From assembly GCA_032622095.1 (NCBI GenBank), contig CP136061.1, positions 58,609,301 through 58,673,300 of the forward strand: DNA of 64,000 nucleotides, written 5' to 3'. The notes under the pieces were generated by a model. That model did not search any database. It was given only the letters and a program-made list of their open reading frames with translations, and was not told the origin of the DNA. The translations under genes and the position numbers were made by a program. Below, piece after piece: positions 46,811 through 57,395 of this stretch. Source of the stretch: Siphonodentalium dalli. Its lineage: Eukaryota; Mollusca; Scaphopoda; Gadilida; Siphonodentaliidae. Each line of letters starts with the position of its first letter. Position 1 is the stretch's first letter.

Positions 46811-46984
46811 TTGAGTCAAATTTTGCCGGAATTTGAATGAAACAAAAAATGAAACATGGCCATTTCCAATAGAAATGAGAATTTGTGCAAGCCTGCGCAC
46901 ACCAGAATGAACATTTCTGTAACCGTCATTTTTGACAGTTGTATGGGAGGTTTTAGTATGAATATCCTTTGTGTTGACATTGAG

Positions 46985-47131
46985 GTACATAATACTGACC
47001 ACACTGAAGCTCTGGATGTTGAAGATTCCAATGTTCAGGATACTAAGTTCACTTCTGATAAGTCAAAGGACAGAGGCGCTGAAGTTGCCTCGAGGGAAAC
47101 AAACTCTGATATCAGTCGAACAACCATGAAG
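46985..47131 (+). CDS. Acidic linker exon between THAP 5 and THAP 6
   Basis: The 3' border is good: AAG|gtaagg at 47132. The frame is open upstream to 46856, but only an acceptor after GTTGACATTGAG keeps phase 0 with the exon ending at 44075, giving 49 codons (VHNTDHTEALDVEDSNVQD, ending RTTMK). The acceptor has a poor pyrimidine tract, so the 5' edge is uncertain. VEDSNVQD resembles VESDVQD in the exon at 39419. The exon lies about 65 bp beyond the end of the segmental duplication, and no copy is found after the second block. Confidence 0.5.
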
Positions 47132-47390
47132 GTAAGGCCATCCAAAATTAATTATTTATTTCTCAAGCATTCCCTTGCTGATTTTTGAGAGCCTCATGGA
47201 TCTTTTTTATTGTATGTAATTTGTGCAAACAGAAATTCCAAGACAATTTTTTAGCATTGTCAATGATTGAAGCATATTCACCGACAATCCTGACAATTGG
47301 AAATTAAAAACAAAAAATAAATAAACACCTCCCTCCCTCGCAGATCTGAAAAATAAATTGCATGAGAAACAATAAACTTTTGATGACCTA

Positions 47391-47598
47391 CAGTAATGCC
47401 CTAAATAATCAACCCCTTAACCACAGCAGAATTATGGGTAACTTTTCAGGATTTAGTTGGAAATATGACTTGTTGACATTCATCGGAAAGCTCACTGACA
47501 GCTTTCCGATGAATGGCAACAAGCCATATTTCCGACTAAATCCTGAAAAGTTACCCATAATTCTGTTGTTAAGGGGTCGATTACTTAGGGCATTACTG
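47391..47598. mobile_element. TA-flanked MITE, near-perfect foldback
   Basis: CAGTAATGCCCTAAATAATC to its complement, flanked by TA, centre at GAAAGCTCACTGACAGCTTTC. Confidence 0.85.
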
Positions 47599-47599
47599 T

Positions 47600-48015
47600 A
47601 TGAGAAACATTTTATTACTTAAACAAATGTCTAATGTTTTGTGATAGGAATTTACAGCGACCTATATATGTAACTATGTACAGCATCGCACCGGATATAA
47701 CATATTATGCACACACTAAAAACTGTAAGCCGAGGCTGAGTTCGGCTTAAGAAAAAAGTTTTTTGAATGTGAAGTCGGGTTTATTTCCATCATTTCTCGA
47801 TGTAACTGCATGAAGTGGAATGTCCTCCTTGGAGTATGCATTTTACATTACTGTTTTAATTTTTAGCATTCAGTTTGCATGGTTGTATTGAATGGTTCTT
47901 TTCTGAAACACAGTGGTGCGTGTACTTTGGTTAAGTCAGGATCAGCTTAAGTTGGGATGAAGCCAATTTATTTGTAAGAGCACACCCCAAGTTCTGGACT
48001 CCACATATTTCAGTC
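47600..48015. other. Intron, nothing recognised
   Basis: No exon borders with an open frame and no shared repeat found. Confidence 0.4.
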
Positions 48016-48206
48016 ATCTCATTCTCTTACATGAATATTACAAATTCATCCAAAGCAGTTGACTTTTTTTTTTACATACGACACTTAATTACTATGTTCT
48101 TATTTAAGATATTTTGTCCGATGATATATTGACCTAATTTTAATTACATTTTTTCAGCAATAATGTTTTCTATAAAAATGTTCTTGAACAATGGTATACT
48201 TATCTT

Positions 48207-49464
48207 TTAACCCATATGGTTCGAGCTTGCTGAAATTTTTTGAAAACCCTGTGCTAATGCATTCTCTTATATATGTAGGGAGCCTCACATATATAAGAGA
48301 ATACATTGGCCTAAAAATATTTTAGGCACCTGCGAAGCTTGAAGATTTGATTTGATTCGTGAATCAGGCTGCCGATTTGATTCGATCCTAGGATTAGAAT
48401 CACCTCTTTGCATTCTTGTGGTGATAAAAGAACACGAGTTTTAAGACGCTTTATTCTAAATTTTTAATTAATATTTGTTCTCGCTCACTGAAGCAAGGAC
48501 TTAAAGGGGTAAATCCAGTCATTTATAGGTCCATCTCCTTTTATACTCAACATAATATATGCAACAAATGAATGAATTTGAGCCATGGATTAGTGCAAAC
48601 TACACTCGTGTGCTCTATGAACAATGCTAAAAACATTGTAATTATAATGAAAATGATTTTATGGCTGGAGTCATAAAATCATTTTCATTATAATTACCAT
48701 GTTGTTTGCATCGTCCATAGAGCAAACGAGTGTATTTTGCACTCACCCATATCTCAAATTCATTCATTTGTTGCATATATTCTGTTGAGTATAAAAGGAG
48801 ATGGTCCCATAAATGACCGGATTTAGTGTACAGTACCCCTTTAATTGTGAAGCAATGAACAACCATCTGGAGTCCGTGGCTCCATAAATTGTTCACATTG
48901 TTTGATTTTCAAACCAGTGATTATATTGGGGAATTTGTTGTTTTTAGACTGACAGTTGCATATGTTTCTACTTTTGGTAAAATATTTGGTCTGAAATGGC
49001 ATTCAGTTGGAAATATTCCAACCTTAGAGGAGGATGTCAAATTGGAAATTTCCAACAGCTTGAGGTATCAGTTTGAAATTCCAACCCAGTGGGGAGGGGT
49101 GCAAAATGGAAGTCTGCAAACCTGGGAGTTTAGTCAGGTTCGAGGGGGAGGGGGTGCTGTTGAAAATTTCAATGGTGGACACCCCCCAATATAATGTATA
49201 CAGGTTCGGTAAAACTAGTATTTGATGATACCCAGATTTGACTTATGTATATAATCAATTCGAGATTCAATTTGATTCACGAATCTCATCCATGATTTGA
49301 TTCGAGATTCGATTCAACTGTAAACCATTGATACACAGGGCCCAACAATATTTACCTTGACCTTGTAAGTCAGTACATTCTCTTGCATATACATGTATAA
49401 GATAATGCATTGGCACATGATCTTTAATGTTGCCCCAGCGCAGCTTTCGTCATGAAAAGGTTAA
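48207..49464. mobile_element. Family C MITE with nested inserts (block B)
   Basis: TTAACCCATATGGTTCGAGC to CGTCATGAAAAGGTTAA. Contains the same GATTCGA-type insert as block A (about 48,322-49,345), which in turn holds the TTAA element at 48,505. Confidence 0.7.
48505..48840. mobile_element. TTAA element, family I, with empty site in block A
   Basis: AGGGGTAAATCCAGTCATTT at the left and GTACAGTACCCCT at the right, flanked by TTAA at 48,501-48,504 and 48,841-48,844. Block A has GGACTTAATTGTGAAG at 41,535. Foldback interior around CATAAAATCATTTTCATTAT. Confidence 0.95.
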
Positions 49465-49718
49465 AGTTATGGAGAACACTCAGCTGGGATGATCAATTAT
49501 ATAATCAATTTTATATCCCGATTGGCAACATGAAATGTCTTTCTTATGTATTAATTATATGTAGAAACTCTCATTGGCTGAATCATTGCCTTTCGGTTAT
49601 CAGCAATATATTCATCAAGAATCAAGGGATAAATATTTACAATCATACATTTTGTTTTCTGAAATGATGCCATCAGGTGGAGTTCAGGACTCAAAAGGTT
49701 AATCCATTCCCTTTTCAG

Positions 49719-50012
49719 GTTCCACATGCTTCAGTCAGATGTTTCGTGCAGGGATGTATAAATAACTCACTGAGAAACGATGAACTATTCTTCAGTGTTC
49801 CAGATTCAGTGTTGAATTCACCTGTGCTGAGTAAATTATGGATAAATTTATTGTCGCCTCGAAAATCACTTGACATAGAGTTGTCACCAGCGACACGTAT
49901 CTGTCAACGGCATTTCTTCTCTAGGAATATCAGATGTGGTTTGCATGGGATGTATGCTTTAGAACAAGGTGCTATACCAAAATCATGGAAGGAGACAACA
50001 CTAAAACCTCAG
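49719..50012 (+). CDS. THAP domain 6 exon (copy of THAP 4)
   Basis: Ninety-eight codons, phase 0 on both sides, acceptor CCCTTTTCAG and donor CAG|gtaaaa. All THAP landmarks of the exon at 42422 are kept: C8, C13, Pro28, Trp41, C62, H65 and GAIP. By eye six residues differ (for example Ser to Asn near C13, Thr to Ser after the HFF group, Gln to Glu before GAIP), all conservative and outside the zinc ligands. The length and splice sites are unchanged, which suggests the copy is functional rather than a pseudo-exon. Confidence 0.88.
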
Positions 50013-50209
50013 GTAAAACTTTTTCCATAACCACCTTAGTTATTATATGCTGAATTGGCTGTTGAGAATTTTGTTACTCAGGTTCACTGAAACTGGCATT
50101 TTTTTTACCCAGGCTGGGCAAATCTCATTTAATTGGGTTGATTTCAAAGGTGTGGTTTGGTTAATCAATTATGACAATAGTTGCATTGAAATAAAATAGA
50201 CAGATATTT

Positions 50210-50640
50210 ATTGCCTTTTTTTTGGTCGATGCTGACAAAATGCCATCTTGTTGCCACCATTTGCGCGGATAATTGTTTTGAACATTTACAGGCTTGTTTG
50301 TGATCACCTCTAGATGGGAGCTATTGGATTTGAATAATTTTCAATGAAAAATATGGCCACCGGCAACCATGGGATCATTTGGATGACTACTAAATGGGAG
50401 CCATCAAATGTTTCTGAATTTCATTGAAAAACATGGCCACCAGCTGCCATCTTGGATTTTACTGCCTTACATGACCAAATCATTTGGCACACACTACAGG
50501 TCACATCCCTCATCCAATTGTCACCAAACCTCATACAGATCTTCAGTGACCTAGATAGTAGCAATCACTTTTTCCAAAATTTGTTAAAAAACGTGGATGC
50601 CAGCAGTCATCTTGGATTTCAATTATCTGTTTTTATAACA
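50210..50640. repeat. Repeat M units
   Basis: AATATGGCCACCGGCAACCA, AACATGGCCACCAGCTGCCA, CTTGGATTTTACTG and CACATCCCTCATCCAATTGT. Confidence 0.6.
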
Positions 50641-51379
50641 ACGAAATCACAGGGTAATTCTGAAATATTTCTTATTTTTCTACATATGAGCCGATATGGA
50701 ATATGAATGTGTATTTAATATTTATCTAGATGCGGTCATAAACAAGAGAGAAAAAATTATGAAATATTTCAGAAATACCCTGTGATTTCATCGATATAAA
50801 AATAGATAACAACGATGTGTTGATTTGTATGAGTAAATAAATTATTAACTGACACGTCATCACTGAGAGCTAGGTGTGTTAGTTGATTGTTTATTACAAT
50901 AAGCTGGATGGTGGTGAATTTTGGAGAATCATATCACCATATATTGCTTGAGCTGATTCAACCTGGATTTTTACGCTATCTGGAGACAATATTTGATGAT
51001 TAAAAATGTATTAAATGTGTGGATAGAAATTGAACTAAGGGGCGAATGTGGTATTGATTGAAAGAGGAAACCTTCGCCGACACATGGCGATATCGGTTCC
51101 ATTTTATCGGATAAATAGGCTGAATAGTCCAATATTTGAGCAATGGTAAATCATGGGAATTTCCACTAATCATCTTGTCCTTGGTATAATACCATAAACA
51201 TAATCAGACATGTATATATATAGTCGGTGTATAGAGGCAGTGTAAAAGGGGGTAGCGGATGGCGTTACAGGCCCCTGTGCTGTAATGTATGACATTATCC
51301 ACTCTCCCAAGTTGAGCTACAGTGTCATTGACACTTTAATTGAAGTTATTATCTGGCCATTTACTGAGGGAACTATTAC

Positions 51380-51531
51380 CAGTAATGCTCAAAATAATCG
51401 ACTCCTTAACCACAGCAGAATTATGGGTAACTTTTCAGGATATAGTCGGAAATATGGCTTGTTGCCATTCATCGGAAAGCTCTCCCCGCGAGCCATATTT
51501 CCGACTAAGTTGATTAATTAGAGCATTACTG
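51380..51531. mobile_element. TA-flanked MITE in block B intron
   Basis: CAGTAATGCTCAAAATAATC to TTAGAGCATTACTG, flanked by TA, 41 bp before the THAP7 acceptor. Absent before the THAP5 exon. Confidence 0.8.
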
Positions 51532-51572
51532 TACTTAGAGAAGAAAGGGTTAATATGTTGTTATATTTTCAG

Positions 51573-52100
51573 AAAATGTTTGAGGAAAATCCAGCTGTTG
51601 ATGAGGAGGTTCCCTGCCTGAGACATGATTGTACAAGCATCTACAGAAGCACTGCCCCATCAGATATCCTCTTCTTCGAGTTCCCACCATGGGCTCGTAA
51701 TAATGAATTCATTTTTTTAAGCTGGGCGACATTCTTAGAGTTGAAATTATTTGCAAATGAACTAACTTCCAAACACAAAGTATGTGAGAAGCATTTTTCT
51801 ACAGAAGGCATCAAAATTATTCACGGGAAATATGTTATTAAAGAAGGTACTCTCCCCATGTGCCCTTCAAGATCGGAACGTCACAATTTTAAAATTAGTG
51901 TTCCAAATATAGAGAAGATGATTCACACTGCTTGGGAATATCGCACTTATGATGAAGATCTTGCCGTGATAAAACGTGGTGTACGGAAGGTTAAAGAGAC
52001 GAATATGCATGTAGTTAAGATGAAAAATCAGTCAGGACTTGGAAGATTTGTTCCAACGTACAATGATTTGTTCACTGATGAGCTGAAGGAAGAAAAGAAG
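51573..52100 (+). CDS. THAP domain 7 exon (copy of THAP 5)
   Basis: A run of 176 codons, phase 0, acceptor TATATTTTCAG and donor AAG|gtaaat. Zinc ligands C15, C20, C71, H74 and the conserved Pro38 and Trp51 are intact; GALP has become GTLP. About 38 of 176 residues differ from the exon at 43548, clustered around ARNN-x3-x-F-x-SW and in the helical tail. There is no stop or indel, so it is probably coding. If the donor is not used, translation runs on 36 codons to a stop at 52206-52208, a possible alternative C-terminus. It is the last THAP exon seen. Confidence 0.86.
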
Positions 52101-52476
52101 GTAAATTTAAATGAATCGAGATTTGATGCGATTCGGAATAAATTGGCTTATTCGAATCGAGATTTGATTCGCAGGACCCTACACAAAAACCAACACTTGC
52201 TTTGCTAATGTATAGACAAAACTTCCATGTGCTCCACCAAAGCATTGTGGGAAATGGGTGTTAAATTAATTTGTCTGTGCAGGTTGAGTGTGAATTTAAG
52301 CTGCAGATGTTGATTTTGTCTTGAAAGTGTGCATGGGGTGTAGAGTCGATGGAGTGTGCATATGTTCTAAGATGGCTAATTAAGGGACACATATTGACCA
52401 CCAACCAGTGGGTACCGTTCAGCAGATTCGCCGGAACACAGTGAGATAAGCTGCATTCCCTAGTCAACTGGAACTA

Positions 52477-52590
52477 CAGTAATGCCCTAATTAATTGACT
52501 CCTTAATCACAGCAGAATTATGGGTAATTTTTCAGGATTTAGTTGGAAATATAGCTTGTTGCCATTCATCGGAAAACTCTCAATGAGAGC
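52477..52590. mobile_element. Left half of a TA-flanked MITE
   Basis: CAGTAATGCCCTAATTAATT through TTCATCGGAAAACTCTCA; the right arm is missing. Confidence 0.65.
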
Positions 52591-53620
52591 ATTAGCATGT
52601 CAGCATATACCAGAATAATAAAGAGCATTTCTAAATCCGTCTTAAAATCAAAACTTGCTTTGCTATTGTATGGACACAATGCTCTACCAGAGTATCATCG
52701 GGAATGAGTGCTAAATGGTCTTTTAATTTGCCATTTGGGTGTGAATTTAAGTAATGAATGTTGACTTTGTTGCAAAATTTGTGCATGGAGTGTGGAATCG
52801 AAGGAGTATGGGCCTTCTCGGATGACGGCGAAATGGACTCAGTATGGCCTCCCACCAGAGAGGTAGGCCTATGCAGCAGTTTTGCTAGAACTCGGTTACA
52901 AAAACCACATTACACATACAACACTAACAACACTGTTGGTGATAAATCACCTTTTAAACATCCATTTGAGTGTAAATGTATGTGGCTAATAAAGTAATTT
53001 AATTTGTTGCATTGCTTGAGAATGCATATCTGTTTTTTTTTGGGGGGGGATGTAGCATCTTCAGTTTTAGTGAAATAAAGCGTTCCCACATCTCCAGTGA
53101 CAAAAAATGAAACATGGCCATTTCCAATAGAAATGAGAATTTGTTCATGCCCGTGCAGACCAGAAATACGGGCAATCCCCTAGTAGGAGTATATAAAGAC
53201 CACAAAGAACAATATTTTCCATCTTATTTTTACCCACTCTTTCCACATCAATTTAAGAAACATTATTTTCAGCTAAGTGCTTAATTATCCCGATAGCGCC
53301 GACATAATTCAAACATGTTATTCCTGAGATGTGAGAGCTTCCTTAAATATCCCGACAGCGATATTCGTAGGGCTCGCAAGTAAAATATTTTCTGGTATAT
53401 ACAACCTTTCAGGACAGTTTTACAGGTTATTTTTAGAAACTCCAGGCAATCTTTGCTTGGCTACATTAGGAGTACTACTTTGTTATGTCTTTATAGACAA
53501 ATAATATACCCAATCTTCAATTTTGTCTGTGTTTTATTCAAAGCAAAAGGTATTTGTAGTCTTCACAGCATATTAACAAAAGTAAATATCATTATTCCGG
53601 TAAACTGTTTTTAACAAGTT

Positions 53621-53653
53621 ATGGAGGCAGCAAGTTCACCTCGATCAAATATG
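53621..53653 (+). CDS. Putative start exon of C2H2 zinc-finger gene
   Basis: ATG opens an 11-codon stretch (MEAASSPRSNM) ending at a strong donor, ATG|gtgagt, phase 0, matching the phase 0 acceptor at 54685. Ala-Ala-Ser-rich short starts are common in zinc-finger genes. No TATA box is clear upstream; a repeat fragment lies at about 53,390-53,570. The alternative is that this exon is not real and that the finger exon belongs to the THAP gene. Confidence 0.5.
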
Positions 53654-54684
53654 GTGAGTATGTTTTCATAAATAAGTCTTTCTAATGAATATCGTACCCG
53701 CGAGCCCTTCACTATTCAATCAGCCGTGATGTCTGACACATTTATGTCATATTCTAGTTTTGGAATCGATCATAGTTCAGTGATAAATTAGTATTTAAAA
53801 CTCTTATCTTCGCACTAAATATAAATCACGCTTGCTTTAAAATGCACATTTCTAAAACCTTGAAAGCATTATTTTCGTCCTTTCATATACTATTATTCCA
53901 TTGAAATGACGCGTTAAAGGGATGTGAAACACTCCTCTGAGGTGTTCCAAATGGAGTAACAAACATTCATACCAATATAAGTTATTTTCTTAAATTTGAT
54001 ATCCAAAATAGTCACAAAACAGCATCATTTTTATAAACGAATTACATGCAATTGGTGCATATCATTGCCGTAATGTTTATGCCCAATAGTGTGTCCCGAA
54101 TAAAGTAGTAAATATTTACATTTGTGCATTGTTCAACCACTGTGTTCTCTGAAATGGCAATTGGTGTGGATGGAATTTTTGACAATCTAGAAATTTAACG
54201 TTTGGTAGACGCAAAGTCGGCAGGCACCGAACAGTTGTTAAAATATTTTCAACATCAGTTTTGTTGAACTGTTGTTAGACATCCCGTTACCAATGGAAAA
54301 TAATGACTGCCTGATCAACAATGGTGCTGTGTGGCGATGATTATTTAAAAAAAAAATGACTCACTCAATGAAATAGACTTAAAAAAACACCTCACCCAGT
54401 GAATTTATTTTTTAAATCTGATTTGAATTACCTAGGAAGGTTAAAAAATGTAGAAAATGTTTTATCAAAATTTCAGACGGGGACATGGTGACATGGAGTT
54501 CTCACCCCCTCCCCATACCCAGATTTTTCAACAGTTGGAAATATCATGTCTGACCCAACATCACTCTGAATTGAATTTGAATTAAACTTGAAATGGCTGA
54601 AATTCCAGAAATTTTTTCTGTACCTCCAGGTGTCAAAATATTTTCTTGGCTACACCACAGATATATTTCTAATTTTTATTACAG

Positions 54685-55290
54685 ATGGACGAAACTCTTG
54701 TAATCGAAGGGCAAAATGCACCTGCCACACAAAAATATTGGTGCAAAGAATGTAACTTTGTCACAAAGTATAAATCATGGTTAAAACGTCATGCGAAGTG
54801 CCACGACCAGAAAGATAACTCAAGAGAGGGGGCGAAGGAAGATTCACCTCCTAAGGTTATTAAACAGTATATTTGCTCACATTGTTCAAGGATTTTCAAA
54901 ACAAGAGGTGGTGTATATCTTCATGAAAAGACAGTACACGAAAAACGTTTTAAACACAAGTGTGAGATATGCCAAAAGGGGTTTAATCAGAAATCACACC
55001 ATCGGGATCACATGGCCACTCATTTCTCAAAACTATCTCATAAGTGCACCATATGTGATAACAGATATCCCTATCAGTGTTCGTTAAATAGACATGAGAT
55101 ATCATGCCACTCTGAGACTAAATTTCAATGTGATGTGTGTTCCATCGTATTTCGAAGAAAGAACAGTCTCACGGAGCATGTCAACAGAAAGCATAAAAAT
55201 GTTGGATATAAATGTGAGAAATGCAGCAAATGTTTTAAACACAGATCCAGCAGGTTTTATCACAACAAGAAATGTGGACTAACTGAATAA
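54685..55290 (+). CDS. C2H2 zinc-finger exon, six fingers, terminal
   Basis: After TTTTTATTACAG the exon begins ATGGACGAA and stays open for 201 codons to TAA. Six fingers with C-x2-C-x12-H-x3/4-H spacing have ligands C20/C23/H36/H40, C64/C67/H80/H85, C93/C96/H109/H113, C121/C124/H137/H142, C149/C152/H165/H170, and a last C2HC type C177/C180/H193/C197. Linkers are not the canonical TGEKP type. Such proteins bind DNA in the nucleus. It could start at its own ATG, be joined to the exon at 53621 (212 residues), or be spliced from a phase 0 THAP exon as a terminal exon. A minisatellite starts 50 bp after the stop. Confidence 0.9.
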   Translation: MDETLVIEGQNAPATQKYWCKECNFVTKYKSWLKRHAKCHDQKDNSREGAKEDSPPKVIKQYICSHCSRIFKTRGGVYLHEKTVHEKRFKHKCEICQKGFNQKSHHRDHMATHFSKLSHKCTICDNRYPYQCSLNRHEISCHSETKFQCDVCSIVFRRKNSLTEHVNRKHKNVGYKCEKCSKCFKHRSSRFYHNKKCGLTE

Positions 55291-55340
55291 TGTGATAATA
55301 CATAATACTAATGAGGGTGTCACACCCCCACCCCCCTTTC

Positions 55341-56208
55341 TGGTACGCAGGATTCAGGTGATTTTGAAAGATTCATACCCCTCTGTTAACTGGTACTTGG
55401 GTATCATACCCCTTTGTTAACTGGTACTCGGGATTCATACCCCTCTGTTAACTGGTACTCTGGATTCATACCCCTCTGTTAACTGGTACTCAGGATTCAT
55501 ACCCCTCTGGTAACTGGTACTTGGGATTCATACCCATCTGCTAACTGGTACTAGGGATTCATACCCCTCTGTTAACTGGTACTCAGGATTCATACCCCTC
55601 TATTAACTGGTACTCGGGATTCATACCCCTCTGTTAACTGGTACTCGGGATTCATACCCCTCTGTTAACTGGTACTCAGGATTCATACCCCTCTATTAAC
55701 TGGTACTCAGGATTCATACCCCTCTATTAACTGGTACTAGGGATTCATACCCCTCTGTTAACTGGTACTCTGGATTCATACCCATCGGTTAACTGGTACT
55801 CGGGATTCATACCCCTCTGTTAACTGGTACTCTGGATTCATACCCGTCTGTTAACTGGTACTCGGGATTCATACCCCTGTTAACTGGTACTCTGGATTCA
55901 TACCCATCGGTTAACTGGTACTCTGGATTCATACCCCTCTGTTAACTGGTACTCTGGATTCATACCCGTCTGTTAACTGGTACTCGGGATTCATACCCCT
56001 GTTAACTGGTACTCTGGATTCATACCCCTCTGTTAACTGGTACTCTGGATTCATACCCCTCTGTTAACTGGTACTCTGGATTCATACCCGTCTGTTAACT
56101 GGTACTCGGGATTCATACCCCTCTGTTAACTGGTACTCGGGATTCATACCCCTCTGTTAACTGGTACTCGGGATTCATACCCCTGTTAACTGGTACATGG
56201 GATTCAGT
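55341..56208. repeat. 31-bp minisatellite, about 28 units
   Basis: Unit built from GGTACTCGGGATTCATACCC and CTCTGTTAACT, with some 28-bp units lacking TCT. It begins 50 bp after the zinc-finger stop, so probably lies in its 3' untranslated region or just beyond. Confidence 0.95.
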
Positions 56209-56589
56209 CTCATACATCTTGATGTGTTGAAGTTATAGACACTACTTCAGCGAATGTGTGAAAATATTTAATAGTGTGAAATAATCATGACTTGTATTCA
56301 ATATATCCGGTACTCAGGATTCACTCTCTGTTAACTGATGGGGTAGGGGTGACACCTCATAACTATTGATCTGGTAGTGTTAAGAATAAAAAGATGGTGT
56401 ATCTCTACCCGAACTAACTATTGATTCAGGGTATAAAATTTCAATTTCAATTTCAACAAAAATCTCAATGAATAGTAAATAAATTTTACTACTAATTTGT
56501 TCAATGAATCGGGACATAAAATATTTCTATTTTTTAGAATATTACACCATTTTTTTAATCTTTTGATGTGTCTACCACTAGTCTTTTTA

Positions 56590-57395
56590 GCTCTACTTTA
56601 CTTTATAAAGTTTGAGCTATTGCCATGGCTTGGTATCCATCGTCCGTGTGCATGTGCGTGATTCATCAACAATTTCCTTTATCATGGGCTACAGGTCGTT
56701 CCTTTGCTCGGATCATCTTGAAAGTTGTCATGGATGTTAATATTGACATGTAGATGGGAACGAGTCATTTTGGGGTCGTTCGGCCAAAACATGGCCACCA
56801 GCGGCCATACTTTGCATGTCTAAATCCTTTATCACGGGTTACAGGTCGTACCTTTGGTCAGATCATTATGAGATTTGTCTTGGCTGTTGAAATTGACATG
56901 TAGATGGGAACGAGTCATTTTGGGGTCATTCGGCAAAAAAACATGGCTGCCAGCGGCCATCTTTGATTTCAAAATTCAATCCATTAGCACAGGCTACAGG
57001 TCGTACTGTTCGTCTGATCATCATGAAATTTGGTCATGGATGTTAATATTGACATGTAGATGGGGACGAGTAATTTTAGGGTCTTTTGGCCAAAAAACAT
57101 GTCCGCCAGCAGCCATCTTGTATTTTACTCTTTGCATGACTAAATCCTTTGGCATGGGCTACATACAGGTCGTAGCTTTGGTCGGATAATCATGAAATTT
57201 GTCATGGATATTAACAATGACATGTAGATGGGACAGAGTCATTTTGTGGTCATTCGCCAAATAATATGGCTGCCAGCAACCATCTTGAATCTTACTCTTT
57301 GCATTACTAGGCCTTTCAACTTTCCACATTCCTAATCATTCCATTTCCTTTCCAAGTTGAGCTACATTGTCATTGACACTTTCATTTTCCTGTAT
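56590..57395. repeat. Repeat M, long copy with both ends
   Basis: Starts TTTTTAGCTCTACTTTACTT and GAGCTATTGCCATGGC, has four units with AACATGGC..CCAGC and GACATGTAGATGGGAACGAG, and ends GAGCTACATTGTCATTGACA. Confidence 0.65.

Larger units (their letters stand above)
40510..46920 (+). repeat. Segmental duplication, block A
   Basis: Paralogous to 48,015-53,170. Shared order: an intron stretch near 40,530; a TTAA MITE holding a GATTCGA-type insert (41,279-42,150); the THAP4 exon; unique intron; the THAP5 exon; and, after a 1.4-kb block-specific insertion (44,080-45,500), a tandem pair of about 400-bp units (45,500-46,200) and a tail ending near 46,920. Block A alone carries the 8-bp-TSD MITE at 40,990 and the GTCCGT repeats at 40,610 and 44,525. 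Confidence 0.9.
48015..53170 (+). repeat. Segmental duplication, block B
   Basis: Second copy of the THAP pair with flanks. Block B alone carries the 336-bp TTAA element at 48,505 and the TA-flanked MITEs at 51,380 and 52,477. It lacks the long insertion present after THAP5 in block A. Homology stops near 53,170, about 450 bp before the putative start of the zinc-finger gene. Confidence 0.9.

Noticed and set aside
47362-47622. Recurrent NRLLNHSRIMGNFSGF peptide in many frames
   Set aside because: It is the translation of the TA-flanked MITE arm, seen in every copy, not a protein family.
55341-56208. CRISPR-like array
   Set aside because: Units follow each other with no unique spacers, and the host is eukaryotic: a minisatellite.
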